A stretch of 64,000 nt of DNA from Ornithodoros turicata (GCF_037126465.1 NC_088204.1:70617807-70681806), one strand, 5' to 3'. Positions 45,020 through 57,536 are shown, counted from the stretch's first letter. Made by a program: numbers and translations. The notes: generated by a model not told the origin, from the sequence alone.

Positions 45020-46690
45020 GCAAGAACAAATGCCGTTGACGTTATATTCCCATCATTTCTTCCCCTGATATCCCGCTAATGCCGTCATTTTGCATCACAT
45101 ACGAGGGTATCGTTAAATTAATCGACAACTGTAAGCTTTCATCTTCATGCGGCATGGATAACATCAACTCAAAAGTTCTGAAAAACACTAAACTGGAGTC
45201 GGCGAAGTTTCTTACTCTGATTTTTCGCCAGTCTCTTGAAAGCGGCGATATCCCTAGTGACTGGCGAATGGGAAAGATTGTCCCAATACACAAAGGTGGC
45301 GACAAGCACTCCCCAACTAACTATAGACCGATATCCCTAACTTGCGTCGCCTGCAAACTCCTAGAGCATATCATTGTCAAGAATATTATTCTCTTTCTTG
45401 AGGAAAATAATTTCTTCTATGTTTGTCAACATGGTTTCCGGAAAGGCTTATCGTGTGAGACACAACTTTCGGGTCTAACCCATGATATTATTTTATCAGT
45501 TGATACGGGAAACCAGGTTGACGCAGTCTTCCTTGATTTTGCGAAGGCCTTTGACCGGGTGCCACATCATAGACTTTTATTGAAATTATCGAAACTCAAT
45601 TAGACCCTTTAACGTTTACCGGGATTCGCAACTTTCTAACCAATAGGGTACAATTCGTCGTTGCTAACGGGATTTCTTCTTCACCGTCATCGGTATCCTC
45701 CGGGATCCCCCAGGTCGGTCGGTCCACTCTTGTTTTTATTTTTTATTAATGATTTACCGTCGGGAATATTATCACGAATACGACTGTTTGTCGATGACTG
45801 CGTAGTTTACCGTACCATCTCTGATTCTCTGGCCTCTGGGCCCTTCAGGACGACCTTGACAAAATTTCGCAGTCGTGTACAACATGGCAGTTACCAATTA
45901 ACATAGACAAAAGCAAGGTCCTGTCGTTCGGACGGTGCAAAACGATGGAGTACAGTTATCGACTTGGACCAAGTGCACTGCAACGCGTCTCGTCCTGCGA
46001 ATATCTGGGCGTGTACCTTTCTGACGACATGTCTTGGGCCAGACACATTTCCCACGTCGTCTCAACTGCTAACCGTTCCCTGGGGTTTTTGCGCCGTAAT
46101 TTACATCATAGTTCTAGCGCCGTTAAGAAACGTACATATACTTCGCTTGTACGTCCAAAACTTGAATATGCTTCTCCTATATGGGACCCTTACCAAATCA
46201 CCTACATAGAAGCGTTAGAAGCTGTCCAGAACAGAGCGGTCAGGTACATTTGTAATAATTTCAGTCCCGAGTCCAGCATCACGAGTATGAAAGACTAACT
46301 CTGCCTTCCTTCGCTTGAAGCACGTCGCACCATCGCTGCATTATCACTTTTTCATAGTATCTTTCATAACAATTCCATTAATTCAGACATGCTTACCAGG
46401 GCTACATTTATTTCCCAGAGGGTTGGCCACCTGTACAAGGTGGGCTTGGTCCATTGTCACCATAACTACTCCCTTGATTCTTTCATTCCTCGCACAGCCA
46501 AACTTTGGAATGCTCTTCCCTCGAACATAATCCTGCTTCACGATCCACAGAAGTTCAAAGCCGCCCTCACAAGCCATCTCCTAGGCTAGCATGTGCGTAA
46601 TGACTCGGTCCAGTCTTCCTTCCTCCCACCTTTTGCCGTTATGCATACAGGTTGCAGTATAAACATGTAGTGTGTATAGATATAGATAGA
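45020..46690 (+). pseudogene. CR1-like LINE, RT to 3' end, frameshifted
   Basis: Reads GMDNINSKVLK, DWRMGKIVPIHKGGD, NYRPISLT, HGFRKGLSCETQL, DAVFLDFAKAFDRVPH (RT catalytic D), a frameshift near 45600, GPLLFLFFINDLP and RLFVDDCVVY (FxDD catalytic box), a shift near 45845, then SCEYLGVYL, RPKLEYASPIWDP and, after another stop, FIPRTAKLWNALPSN. These are the ordered RT motifs of CR1/Jockey-like LINEs. The endonuclease is missing. The tail ends in GATA-type repeats near 46690. At least three frame breaks. Confidence 0.9.
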
Positions 46691-46724
46691 GATATTGATA
46701 GATGTATAGGTATAAAGGGTGTTT

Positions 46725-46991
46725 CAAAAAACGTGTCATGCGGAATTTCTAAAAAAACGGAGCGACGGAAAAATACGGGGTAAACGGCATTTGTGTGGCA
46801 ACTGAATTTGCCATCTTGCAAAAATATTTTCATTTGATTTTACGCCTTTTCTGTGACAATTATGAACAGCATAAGTGTCACAAAAAAGGCGTACGCCTCC
46901 TGTTTTCAACAAATCAGGGCAGATAACGATATCATTCGAGATGATGGTTGGCTAGGAGTTTACTATGCGGGGAAGTTCATTTTTAAGAGTG
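46725..46991. mobile_element. MITE B half-element after a GGGTGTTTC repeat end
   Basis: 46717-46830 starts AAAGGGTGTTTCAAAAAACG, resembling the terminus of a different foldback. From 46838 TACGCCTTTTCTGTGAC begins the centre and right arm of B, ending TTTTTAAGAGTG at 46991. Confidence 0.7.
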
Positions 46992-47717
46992 TGCGTGTGT
47001 CAGCACACCGTCAGTAGCATTATCGGAGAAGGAACTGGTTTCCTTCGTGAAGGTGGCGACTAGGAATTGTTTTCTTTTTCTTTTTTTGGACTTCTAATAA
47101 ATGTTCATTTGGTAGTTAGCGCCAGTCCATGTCTGGTTTTGTCCCCGTCTGTCTGCGCTCCCTATTTACGCGCATTTGACATATTGGACAGAGCTCGCGT
47201 CTTGTGTAACGCGATCCACTTTCTAGAGCCTGCCTCATATTCTACTTGGAATGATAACTGGACATCACATATTTACCCTGTGTTCCGGTGCGTTGCATTC
47301 ATGCACATGTTCTTTTCTGAGGTCAATCAAGGTGGCTGCAAGACAAGGTGTAGAGCTGTACTAGTGTCGTATGTGCTCGCCATTTTTCGCCAGAATGGCT
47401 AAGGTGATATTGAGAGTATGTCGTTTACTTACGAGACGATGCTTTCTTGTTACGTGGAATGCTGCAAGGAGGATAGCGGAGCTGCGTCAGTTTTGGTTAA
47501 CTTGGTTCTAAATACGATAAGGCGAGTACAAGTTGATTTTGTTCATTATTCCTTCAAGAGGCCTTAGAGGACCATTAAAGAAGGGGGGGGGGCACTATTA
47601 TAACACTAATAATGTCAGGCTGCGCGGCCTGTGAGGTTGGATTATCGTTGTCATCTCCATCGTCATCCGCACGGTCTTTCGACGACTCGCTCCGTATTAC
47701 AAGGACAACTGGGCTGT
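46992..47717. other. Intergenic, nothing recognised
   Basis: No feature supported; G-run at about 47584-47592. Confidence 0.5.
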
Positions 47718-47778
47718 TTATACCACCCTGCCTCTGTCTTTGATTTTGAGTATAATCTCAGGTTCGTGGTTATTGTTT
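47718..47778 (-). CDS. Possible terminal exon of unrecognised gene
   Basis: Acceptor CAATCTGTTCAG before 47778. Entering with one base (completing AG|A) it reads NNNHEPEIILKIKDRGRVV and stops at TAA 47718-47720. The phase fits the donor of 47946-48178, 167 bases upstream. Confidence 0.35.
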
Positions 47779-47945
47779 CTGAACAGATTGGTAAGATGAT
47801 AAATACAGCATGAAAATTACGAAAGACACATTCACAGAGGGCACAGTGAGTGTCAAGGCGTCCATCGTCGTTTACGGGACTTCGTTGACCCTCATGTGTC
47901 GCCTGTGTCAGACACAAAATAGGCTTTAGCTGTCGTAAAACCTAC

Positions 47946-48178
47946 CTTCTCCAGTCTTTATCCAATTTTAGTTGGCATAGCTTCGACAGTTCCTGCAATA
48001 TGTCATCTCTGGTCACACGGCTACGTTGAGTACGCTGTGCCAACAGACTAGCTGCAAGATGCAGAGCTTCTACCCTGATGCCAACACCTTCGTAGAACTG
48101 TATATCTTCACCATCAAAAAGCTCTTCTACCAGTGCTTTATGGGACTCTTTCGCCTCTTGCTGGCCACGTTCTGCAAG
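47946..48178 (-). CDS. Unrecognised gene, internal exon
   Basis: Open minus frame without ATG, bounded by acceptor TATTTTCTTTAG and donor AAG|GTAGGT. 77 codons: LAERGQQEAKESHKALVEEL, FDGEDIQFYEGVGIRVEALH, LAASLLAQRTQ, RVTRDDILQELSKLCQLKLD. Strongly alpha-helical composition with no stop and balanced codon use. The absence of an ATG means a simple ORF scan misses it. Family not recognised. Confidence 0.55.
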
Positions 48179-49723
48179 CTAAAGAAAATAGTGCCACAAA
48201 TCTTACTAACGAACTGGTAAATACCCGCAAGGGCCCGTCTCAGCTGTGCTGCGGTCGCACCATGGCACTGGTAAATGATAGAAACTGCTGCTCCCGGGCA
48301 CTTAGATGTTTGCAAATGCACATTTACATTGTGCCAGACATTCACACGTTTACATTGCGTTAAAACATTACAATGCTGCCATTTGGTTTTTACGAAGGCG
48401 ACTTGAAGGGTGGGTCAACTACACCTCCGTCATCGGTATTCCGTTATGCCTCTATTTTTCAATTAGAAGCTGAAGAACTGAGCGATGTTGTCATGATGCA
48501 CAGAATGGCTACCACAATTACATCAGAGTCAATGTGGGAACCCATGTTATGATCCAATACATCCACAGTCACGGTTGATTTGAACCGTTGAACCCTCAAC
48601 ACCTACGCACCCAGTGATAACGCCACGATCGTTCATGAAGCTTGACCCCAATATTCTTTTAAAAATATTTTTTGCTCAGGGGCCACAATGAAGTCATTGG
48701 ATCTCATCTTCTATGTGGTAGAGTATCGCTCCAGCCCATGAGACTCCCTATCCATCATCTCGCAATAAAGCTGTTGATGTTGGTGTTGTTGTTGGATATT
48801 GGAATTGCGTCATCAATGGAAACGAGCTTCACTTAGAATTTACGGTGATACTAAAGGATGTAAGCGCTATCCTCAGGGAACATTTGATTATCTCAAATCT
48901 GTGAAGCAAATTAGGCAGGTAATATCTAGTACGGCAGACAACAAAGATTCTACGGCGATAGACGCAGAACTTCCCAACGTATTTCGAAGTATAACGTATT
49001 TTGGTGTCTTCCTAGAACGTAGAGCATATGTCTGAGAAATGAAACAAATCGAAGTGTATCTGTTTCACGAGCACGAGGAGTGCAGTCTGCATTAAAAGTT
49101 GGCTACGTGATGACTACGTAGCCATCAGGCGCATTATTTCCCACAAGATGTCGCACCGATCTGTTTTACTGGAAGATTAACAATATCTGGTGTTCTCTGT
49201 AATGTGCAAGACTTTTTCTCCTGGGTGTACAAGCAACCCGCCGTAAGCTTATACGCCTTCAACATAAACTGCGTGTCTGCTGCCTTGCACAATGAGGTGA
49301 GATTTAACGTGACTCGGACCCTTTACTCATCTGTCGAGATGTCCGTCAGGAGCAACCATGCAAAATAGTTCAGCTTTGCGGTGTACTGACACTGCGCAAT
49401 CAAATTTACGGGAACAATCAAAGAACACAGCCGCGACCGGTCGAAACCACCCTCGCGTGACGTAGGGAGACCCCCGTGCCTTTTTTCTTTGTTCCTTTTC
49501 CCTCATCCCATGTGCTACTTTTATACCTCCTTGAACTGTGCCGCTCTACGTCACGAGTCAGGTGCCCGGGAACCGCGTTACGTCACGATGTTCCCCTCGT
49601 TCCTTGACACTTTCTGTCCACGGATGGATAAATTTTTTAACGGTGTTTTTGTCGTGCCGATGCCCACAGCTGCGAAGCTAGCAACGGCAAGCTGTTATCG
49701 ACACCGCCAACACCACTTCCTGA
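48179..49723. other. Intergenic with a LINE 3' tail
   Basis: 48710-48792 (+) has GGTAGAGTATCGCTCCAGCC...CGCAATAAAGCTGTTGATG then GTTGTTGTTG: the 3' end of the LINE type seen at 10950 and 13900. Nothing else supported. Confidence 0.5.
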
Positions 49724-51451
49724 TGCTACGTTCACACTACATCATCGAAAGCCGCGAACGCGGGGAACCCACGATAGTTAACGGTACCCCACGATAGTTA
49801 ACGGTACCTTATCATCCTTCTGTTCTGTCACGTCGGGTGTCCCTCAGGGCACCGTTCTCGGTCCGTTATTATTCCTCATATACATTAACAACCTCCCCAC
49901 CAACATCACTTCAAAAATTCGGCTTTTCGCAGACGACTGTGTGGTGTACCGAGCAATATCGAGTATATCAGACCAGGTCATATTACAACGCGATCTTAAC
50001 TTAATTGGTGAATGGTGCAAAGTCTGTCAAATGGAACTCAGCTTGCCGAAGTGCGTATTTGTTCGTTTCACCCGTTCCGCACAACCTGTAACTGTTACCT
50101 ACTCTATATCCAATCATTTTCTTTCCCTTCCACATCATGCAAGTACCTGGGCCTTACCTTTTCATCTAACCTTTTATGGAAGGACCATATCTTAGCCATC
50201 TGTAAGAGGGCCAATTGCTCACTTGCTTTCCTTCGACGCAACATAAGACAAGCGCCCTCAAATGTTAAAATAATTGCATATAACACCCTGGTTCGACCTC
50301 AGTTGGAGTATGCAGCCTCGATATGGGATCCCCATCAGTCATATTTGGAAACACTTGTTGAGTCAGTCCAGAACCGGTGCGTCCGCTTCATCCTATCGGA
50401 CTATTCCATTCAATCAAGTGTGTCCTTAATGAAACTTAATCTAGGTCTTCCCTCTTTGATAACCGAGTGGAACTCACTCCCACAGAACATTGTTAACATC
50501 GCAGATCCCCTAACCTTCTGCAGGCATTTACTTTCCCATTTGTTTCATTAATAACTCTGTTGTCACATAGACCTCCTTCCCTAGGTCTACTGTGGCCAGT
50601 GTACCATCGTTATGCAATGAAATACTATTGTTATTATTGTTATAATTCTTGTTTGTTCTCCTTTTAAACTAATAGTGTGCAAAGGCTGTTGTTAGTTTTT
50701 TCTTTATCGTTTACCCATGTAATGACCCTTTGTCGTCCCTTGGGTTTTGGAATAATAAATAAATAAATAACTCATTCACCGCTTTTACGCCATTCGCGAC
50801 CCTCTCGTTCACACTGTGTTCCGAATGCCGGGAACTACTGGCACCACCGTACTCCGCTACAGAAACTGATCCGTTTCATTCTTGGAACTGTACTCAAGCT
50901 CCACACCTGTAAGAAGTAGAATGTCGTTGTGATACATCAGAATAACAATTGCCAAATACGTATTTATTGCGTTTTATACAGCTACCTGCAAAGCGATGCC
51001 CGCTTCGAGCAGCAGACGACGTGCATCTACACATGTCTCAACACAGTTGACACACTTACTTCCTCGTCTTCTTTCAGCAGCTGCTATGATGCGGTCTTCG
51101 TATCTACGTTTCCGCTCCTCTTGCGTTTGTTGTCGTACACGATTTAATCCTACCTTAGAGTCCTGATTAGAATTTCGTAGACCAGGTTACACATCCGCCA
51201 TGTTTGTTGTCTACGCCGCTGTTCTCCCGTCCCAGCATTCTCGCTCGCGGAGCGCGCTGATTGGTCCAGGCTCGCGTCTTTCCCGGCACTCCCGTCGAAA
51301 GTAGAAGCAATCTCTACTCTCGCGCTGCGGCTTTCGGCACCTTCGCGGCGTCCGCGGGATTCACGGATTGCTGTGTGCACGTGACAAGTTCACCGGCATC
51401 TCCGTCGTTCGCGACATTCGCGGCCATCACTGACGTAGTGTGAACGTAGCA
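49724..51451. mobile_element. Inverted-repeat element interrupted by a LINE
   Basis: TGCTACGTTCACACTAC at 49724-49740 is inverted exactly at 51435-51451, and homology extends inward (CGCGAACG words) for about 45 bp. GC-rich, CpG-rich body at 51230-51430. The LINE at 49788-50770 lies inside, so it is younger. No clear target duplication. Confidence 0.7.
49788..50770 (+). pseudogene. CR1-like LINE, 5'-truncated
   Basis: Starts within RT: SSFCSVTSGVPQGTVLGPLL, RLFADDCVVYR (FADD box), SCKYLGLTF, CKRANCSLAFLRRN, LVRPQLEYAASIWDPHQ, EWNSLPQN and stop at 50551. A frameshift lies near 50130. 3' UTR ends in (AATA)n at 50752-50769. Same clade as 45020-46690 but a different subfamily. Confidence 0.88.
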
Positions 51452-51783
51452 TAAAGATGTACTGAAATAGGTGCCTCGCGCACGCTCTCTCTGTCACCTG
51501 CACTCGTCGTTCTTTTCGGCAGAGCTCGATTTCTTCGTTGCAGAACACGCGACAGCCAAAGTAAAAAGAAAACTCTTTTTTACTATAGTCGTGACGATGC
51601 CCACTCATGTGTCTCCAGCAACGGCGAGCTGCCCCTCCCCACCCCACAAAAAAAAAAGAAAAAAAAAAGGAACAATAATTGGGGTCACCTCAGTTACAAA
51701 GAGCAAAAACCGTGTTCTACCTTATGTTATCCTTTCAACTGTTTCATGTAGCAGTTTGGCGTTATGGTTTGGTGTAGATTTAA
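51452..51783. other. Spacer between elements
   Basis: Contains an A-rich AAAAAAAAAGAAAAAAAAAA run at 51648-51668; no gene. Confidence 0.5.
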
Positions 51784-52291
51784 AGGGGGCGGTCTCATCC
51801 CGGAACTCATCTATGATACCCTGTGTTCGGCGGTGCCAACAGTCTACCTGGCTATATTTTTTTCCTCCGAAAAGTGCGTAGATATTAACTGAACGAATTT
51901 TAAAGGTTAGCGCTGCCTCTGCGTCTGCAGAAGCTCCGGTGGTGTAACGTCACTCCGTAAACAGATGAGTGAGAGGGCGGCACGCAGAGGAGGAAAGGCG
52001 CCGTCCAGACGCCCCGTAACTCTATGGGACACCCGCACGGCCGCGACCTTCCTTTTCTCAAAGGCGTGCCCTCATTGGCCAGTTACGGGATGACGTCCTC
52101 TCGCTTTTCCAGAGAGGGAATTCCGGCATACCCTCAACATCAAGCGTCTGCTCTTGCCCTGTATTCCGTCGAATAATAGTTAAACTACACCAGTATTTGG
52201 CGTGGGATTTTCGATATCGTGATCAGTGGTCCGCCAAGAATTAAATGACACTGTAGTCTCGAAATCGAAGTTAACAGATGCGATCGTCCTT
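51784..52291. mobile_element. TTAA-flanked non-autonomous element, copy 2
   Basis: Related to 21966-22464 along its length (GAGAGGGCGGC, GGAGGAAAGGCG, CCAGAGAGGGAATTCC, TCGTCCT). TTAA on both sides (51780-51783 and 52292-52295). Ends more diverged than copy 1. Confidence 0.72.
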
Positions 52292-52966
52292 TTAAGTTAA
52301 CCGAACTAATGCGATTGGTTAATTTATAATTATTAATTCGGTAACGTTATTAATAAACGTTTCATTCACGATCGACTTACTCGTACGTATGACGAAATAA
52401 AATTCAATAATGCGAATTAGAGGTAAACCTTACGCGCAAAAGCTCGCTGATTTATCCAAGAAAGACAGCCGCCGGAGCGTGATTCTATGTGACATCGTAC
52501 ATAAACATTTTAGTTTAGAAATATCTCAGCTCTCAGCTAAAGTTTTTCTTTCGCTGAGCTCATTTTCGCTCTTTTCATACCCGGTGAGGGCTATCGTAAG
52601 AACTCTTCACTGCATTGTCTACAACAACTGACATAATTACAAGGCAGAATATCCTTCCCTGTCGTTGGTTTGCCCCTCGCCTATGGGACACATTTTTGAG
52701 GAACAACACACGCCAATTAATGATAGACGCTGTTGCGAACGCGACCTCGTACAACTCATTCGTAACTTTCTGCAAAAAAAAAAATAAAAATCGCAATTGC
52801 AAATATACGAATTAACATGTAGGTGTGGTAACAACAACTAAGAATATGTGAGTATATAAACAAAATACAGAAGCCGGCTTCTGTATTTTGTTTATTTTGT
52901 TTATGTGATCTACAGGACTTGACTCCCCTCTTCGTATACGAATATGTGAGTATATGAGACATATAC
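52292..52966. other. AT-rich spacer with a perfect short palindrome
   Basis: At 52858-52902 AAACAAAATACAGAAGCC and its inverse form a hairpin, with a GTGAGTATATRA word duplicated on both sides (52848, 52945). No gene. Confidence 0.5.
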
Positions 52967-53876
52967 AGGGTGTCGCTTTTTGGCCATACAGATTTTTCAT
53001 TAAGGAACTATAAGGGCTACAGACATGCTGTTTCCGCTTCTATCATCTCTGGGCCGGCGGACGTTCTTGGCCATCTGTTGCTCGACCGTCGAATGACTAA
53101 TTACCTAGAAATCATTAATTAACTTTTTAATTATAAAAGCTACGAAGTTGTCCCAATGACATCATCTGTCCCTTTCGATGACCTGATATCGTAACCGTTT
53201 TCAGAACAAGAATCCGTTCGGTAGATCGTCCGCAAAAAATTCGTGAAGGAACACAATTTTTTTATTTATTTTGTTCATTGCGCATCTTCGGAGACCGGTC
53301 TTTCCTTTGGCCCGAGTGTGAGTGAAGGAAAGAGCACACTGTCGCCTCGTGCGTTCTGGAAAAAGATTAACAGAAAATGCAACACAAGATAAGGGCAGTT
53401 CCCATAGCGTCACCCGATACATGCGCTTTTGTTTTGTTTCCGCAAATTAAAGCTCATCTTCGACGCACGAGGCGGCACTGTGGCGGCATCTTCGACGCAT
53501 GAGGCTCCTTCACCATCGCACATTGGGGGTGAAGGAAAGACGCGTCTCCGAAGATGCGCAATGAACAAAATAAAGAAAAAATGGTGTTCCTTCACGAATT
53601 TTTTGCGGACGATCTAACGAATGGATTTTTGTTCTGAAAACGGCTACGATATCAGGTCACCGAAAGGAATAGATGTTCTCATTGGGACAACTTCGTACCT
53701 TTTATACTTAAAAAATAATAATTATCGATTTTTAGGTAATTAGTCATTTGACGGTCGAGCAACATATAGCCAAGAACGTCCGCCGGCCCAGAGATGATAG
53801 AAGTGAAAACAGCATGTCTATAGCCCTTAAAGTTTCTTGGTGAAAAATCTGTATGGCCTAAAAAAAGACTCTGTAT
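52967..53876. mobile_element. 910-bp foldback element
   Basis: Left TGTCGCTTTTTGGCCATAC...GATTTTTCATTAAG, right ...AAATCTGTATGGCC. Arms of about 330 bp include GGGCCGGCGGACGTTCTTGG and its inverse CCAAGAACGTCCGCCGGCCC. Even the centre is paired (CGCCTCGTGCG / CGCACGAGGCG). Arms differ at scattered sites. Confidence 0.88.
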
Positions 53877-56169
53877 ATCTCTGTTTTTATTGGTCATGGT
53901 TTATTTATTATAGCCTTTTGCGACAACGTCTCACTCATATTACTAAACTATGGACGAAATTTGAAAATATAGGGAAATGGATCACTCAATTACCCACTCC
54001 TCTTGCCTCATTGTCCTAAATGAGTTTCACCAGTGAACTCTCTTTTGATTGTGGAGTTTTAACTGAAGAACTGTTCATTTTGCTGCACTAACGTCATTGT
54101 CGTTCGTGGTACAGGGATCGCATATAAAACGAGGAAATGGCCCGAGAAAGAAAGGCAGATTTCGTGGCAATTTTTGCCGCCCCGGCAAATGGGCGCTTTC
54201 TCCGTGGCTCTTCAATCCGGAACACAAGCAGATACAGTGTTCCCTTTGGCGAAGGTAATGTTTAACTTGCAGAAAGAAAAGAAAATTAGGATATCGCATA
54301 AGGCTCTTGAAGCCCTAAAGCAAAACAGCTCCCATACATATGAGCTTATACACTTTCAATTTAGCGTGCCCCAAGCTCTGACAGAGCCAGGAAGACATTT
54401 TTGGGAAAGGCCAGTACACAAAAAGCTTGTTTCCCTAGCATTCCTTGCGCCTTGTTGCAACCGAAGGTTACGACTTCAACCAGCATATTTTTTAGTACCT
54501 ACGATATTATTATGTGATGATGTGATGTACCCTCGTTCCTCCTCTTGGTCTGAGGAGACTTCTTTTTTAGCAGATGAGCCCATAGTTCCTAGATTTTCTC
54601 GAGCTAAGAGATAAGACACTTCAAGGAACAGCTTGTTCCTTGTTCCAGTTCCAGACTGTTTTTCGCCTCATCGTTGCAGGGAGCACTGTGGTGGCCCTTT
54701 CTCTCTACTGCATTTGGTTACCTTGAGGAATGCGAGCTTCTGCATAGTGCCACAGAACGACCACGAAATAGTCCATTATTCCCGATGACTATTTCCTCGC
54801 GTTATGTTGGGTAGACCTGCTTCTGGATACAGTAACGGTGCCGAAGGCACGTTGTAATTGCGCACAAACTTCTCTCTTCTCTCTTGTAATTAAACCGCAC
54901 ATCTATGACAGTTAATTTGGGCAGCGATCCAGGGGGTTGCTGGTGCGTTCATAAGGTGGCTCATTCGAATTGCAATATGACACCATTTATTGTAATTGAA
55001 CAATAAAGTATTTCCGTGCTTTATAAAATTGTGTCCACGGTTAGCGCTTACGCGCTGTACGTATATGAGGTTAACACACATGGTATTGCAAGTCAGAAGA
55101 TTCATGGGAAAAAGGCTCGTTTTTCTACATGGTCCCAGTAAACTGGAGACATACACGCATATGCTCACGTCGACATCGAGGTGTGACGTCAAATGAGCAC
55201 GAGCCTTTCCTATTGTTATTGACGCTCGTAAGCACGTGATCTCTTCCGCGGTCATTCCAAGGTATATCTAAACTGGTAGCGAAAACTAGCGAAAATACCA
55301 AATCAGACCCATCGGCAAGGCCACCAGCAAGAGGCGCGAGCGATCCTGGGTGTTGACAGTAGAGGTACGGTTGTAAACAGAAAAACTTTGCAACATGGGC
55401 GTCGCTTGTGTGTGTACTAATAGGTTATTCATAATTTCAATGTAGAAAAAACTTTCTGTTGCCCCGCTCGTGCACATATACGAGATCATCTACCGCTCAC
55501 TACATTTCCGTATCCTGCTCGTTTGCGCATGTGCCACAGTTGGGGGTGTTTATCCGTGCGTCTCTGTATCCGTACCGTGTGTCCGTGCATTGTAATACAC
55601 GGAGTTCGTACACTCTTTGGGTCAAACAGGAAGCGACGTTCACATTCCCGTGCTGTAGACCAAGATTAACACGTGTGAACAGGTGAATACAATGCATCCC
55701 CTGTTGCTGGGCCCGCGAAAAAAAAAAAAAAAAGATTTCGCCATGGGACGAGCGGCCATGATAGTGTGAGTGTTAGCAGGAACCAACTGTGCACCAACGA
55801 AGTCGTGTTTTGTTGCAATGGACCTATAACGGCCACTCATTGAATAAATGCAAATGTCTAATCACTAGGTATACGTATAGCTCTGGGTGAGAAATGGGCC
55901 TTATGTGAGCCTTCCTAATTTCTGAATGGTCATCACGATGCGTTTCTGTTTGGAGTTGTCAAAATCTGTGATAACCGTATGTATTTGGAATTGATATGAT
56001 ACATTAGACCTGATATGCTTTATTTTTCTGTGTTCTCATCTGGTATTGTTGACTGGGCGCGGAAAAGGGAATACAGAGCAAGTGAAGTGGGCCAATGTAA
56101 ACGTGCATGGCTAATTATGCACTAATTATTATTCATACCAGTGACGTCATCTGTGACGTCATTTATTTA
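53877..56169. other. Intergenic, no supported gene
   Basis: A 146-codon plus frame at 54174-54614 shows no domain. A-run at 55719-55733. Confidence 0.4.
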
Positions 56170-56400
56170 CAATCGTAGTAGTCCGCGCAACGGATGGATG
56201 GCGCTGACGGGAGGAGGAGGAGGATGAGGAGGAGTGTCGTTGGGAGGAACCCGAGAGGTCTGCCTGCCTGATTAGGCGGCATGTTTCTCGGGAAGGGAAA
56301 GGTGGTGGAGAGGAGGAGAGGAAAGGGTGAAGTGGAAGACCGAGCGGAATCTGCTCGGGAGAAGGATAGCTGCGTCCATGGGCCGACTTCAGGGGAACTG

Positions 56401-56571
56401 TGTGGCGGCCCGTGTGTGATGACGAAGACGTGCCTCTGCTGCCACGCGCTACGGCGCTGGCACGGCAGTTCTACCGGCACCGTCCTAGCGTGAGGCCACG
56501 ACCATCTGCCCGCTGGGACATTCCATCATCGCCGGTCAGGACTCATGTAGAGGGACACCACCTCCTCTACA
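56401..56571 (+). repeat. 5' LTR
   Basis: Identical to the 3' LTR except one A/G difference (GGCAGTTC against GGCGGTTC near 56466). Confidence 0.92.
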
Positions 56572-57365
56572 TTTGGTGACCCGAACGTGATTTGAACACG
56601 CAAGCCCACCTCCGAAGGTACGGTGCAACGTTCTACCGAGGAACCGCTAGGCGACGACGTCAATTCACCGCGGCTCCACTCATCGCAACGCCCGACCGCG
56701 CCACACCATGGTCCTACCCACCTTACCCATCTACCCAGATCACGTCGCCATGGTCTCGTACTCTGCGTCACGTCGCCACACGCTTCACGATGGCACTCCT
56801 CGGGCTACCACCAGCGGCACCTTCCCGAGCATCACGCTCCTGTACCGGTCGCGGTACGCCGCTGTCGACCGCGCCACCCGCATCTGCTACGCCAGCGGTC
56901 AAGGAACCCTGCCCGCCTCGCCTTCCCACCTGGCTTTTGTGCAACATAGTGGCAGTCCAGTCCATCCAATTGCGGTCAAGGGGCACCAGGACCAACGTTC
57001 CACCGGGGTCACGCACGGAGGCCACAGTGAGTTTACTCCCGGTCTCCACGTGCTTCACGATGGTCCTCCCCGGCACTCTCCGTGGTAGCTCAACGCTCAC
57101 GAACCGGTCGCGGTTCTGTCGCCCCACTCTCTTATCACTTCGGCCTACATGCATGCTCTCCGCTTTGGCCCGCCCCTGGAACCGCGCCAGCGCCCCGGCC
57201 AGCTCTTGTCCGCACCGCTCAGCCCGCCACTCCTGCCCACTCATCACAAGACGCAAGACCAGCCGTCCCTGTACTGCGTGTCGCCCGTCTTCCTCCTCTT
57301 CCTGTATCGACGCGGAATCTCAACCGCCAGCTCTACACCGCTCCGCGTCTGAGGGGGGGGAGTGA

Positions 57366-57536
57366 TGTGGCGGCCCGTGTGTGATGACGAAGACGTGCCT
57401 CTGCTGCCACGCGCTACGGCGCTGGCACGGCGGTTCTACCGGCACCGTCCTAGCGTGAGGCCACGACCATCTGCCCGCTGGGACATTCCATCATCGCCGG
57501 TCAGGACTCATGTAGAGGGACACCACCTCCTCTACA
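57366..57536 (+). repeat. 3' LTR
   Basis: 171 bp, preceded by the polypurine tract and followed by ACTG, the duplicated target. Confidence 0.92.

Larger units (their letters stand above)
56401..57536 (+). mobile_element. Miniature LTR retrotransposon (TRIM-like)
   Basis: Two 171-bp direct repeats, TGTGGCGG...CCTCTACA, at 56401-56571 and 57366-57536, with TG...CA ends. ACTG lies on both flanks (4-bp target duplication). TTTGGTGACCCGAACGTGA right after the first LTR is a primer-binding-type site; GAGGGGGGGGAGTGA before the second is the polypurine tract. The 794-bp interior has no gag, protease or RT motif; its long plus frame is a composition effect. Needs a helper element. Confidence 0.9.

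Noticed and set aside
54174..54614. 146-codon plus frame as host gene
   Set aside because: No recognised domain, possible donor inside the frame, no acceptor partner; left unannotated.
56592..57365. 257-codon plus-strand frame inside the LTR element as gag
   Set aside because: Composition is Pro/Arg/Ser from GC-rich sequence, other frames are equally open, and no CCHC, protease or RT motif is present.
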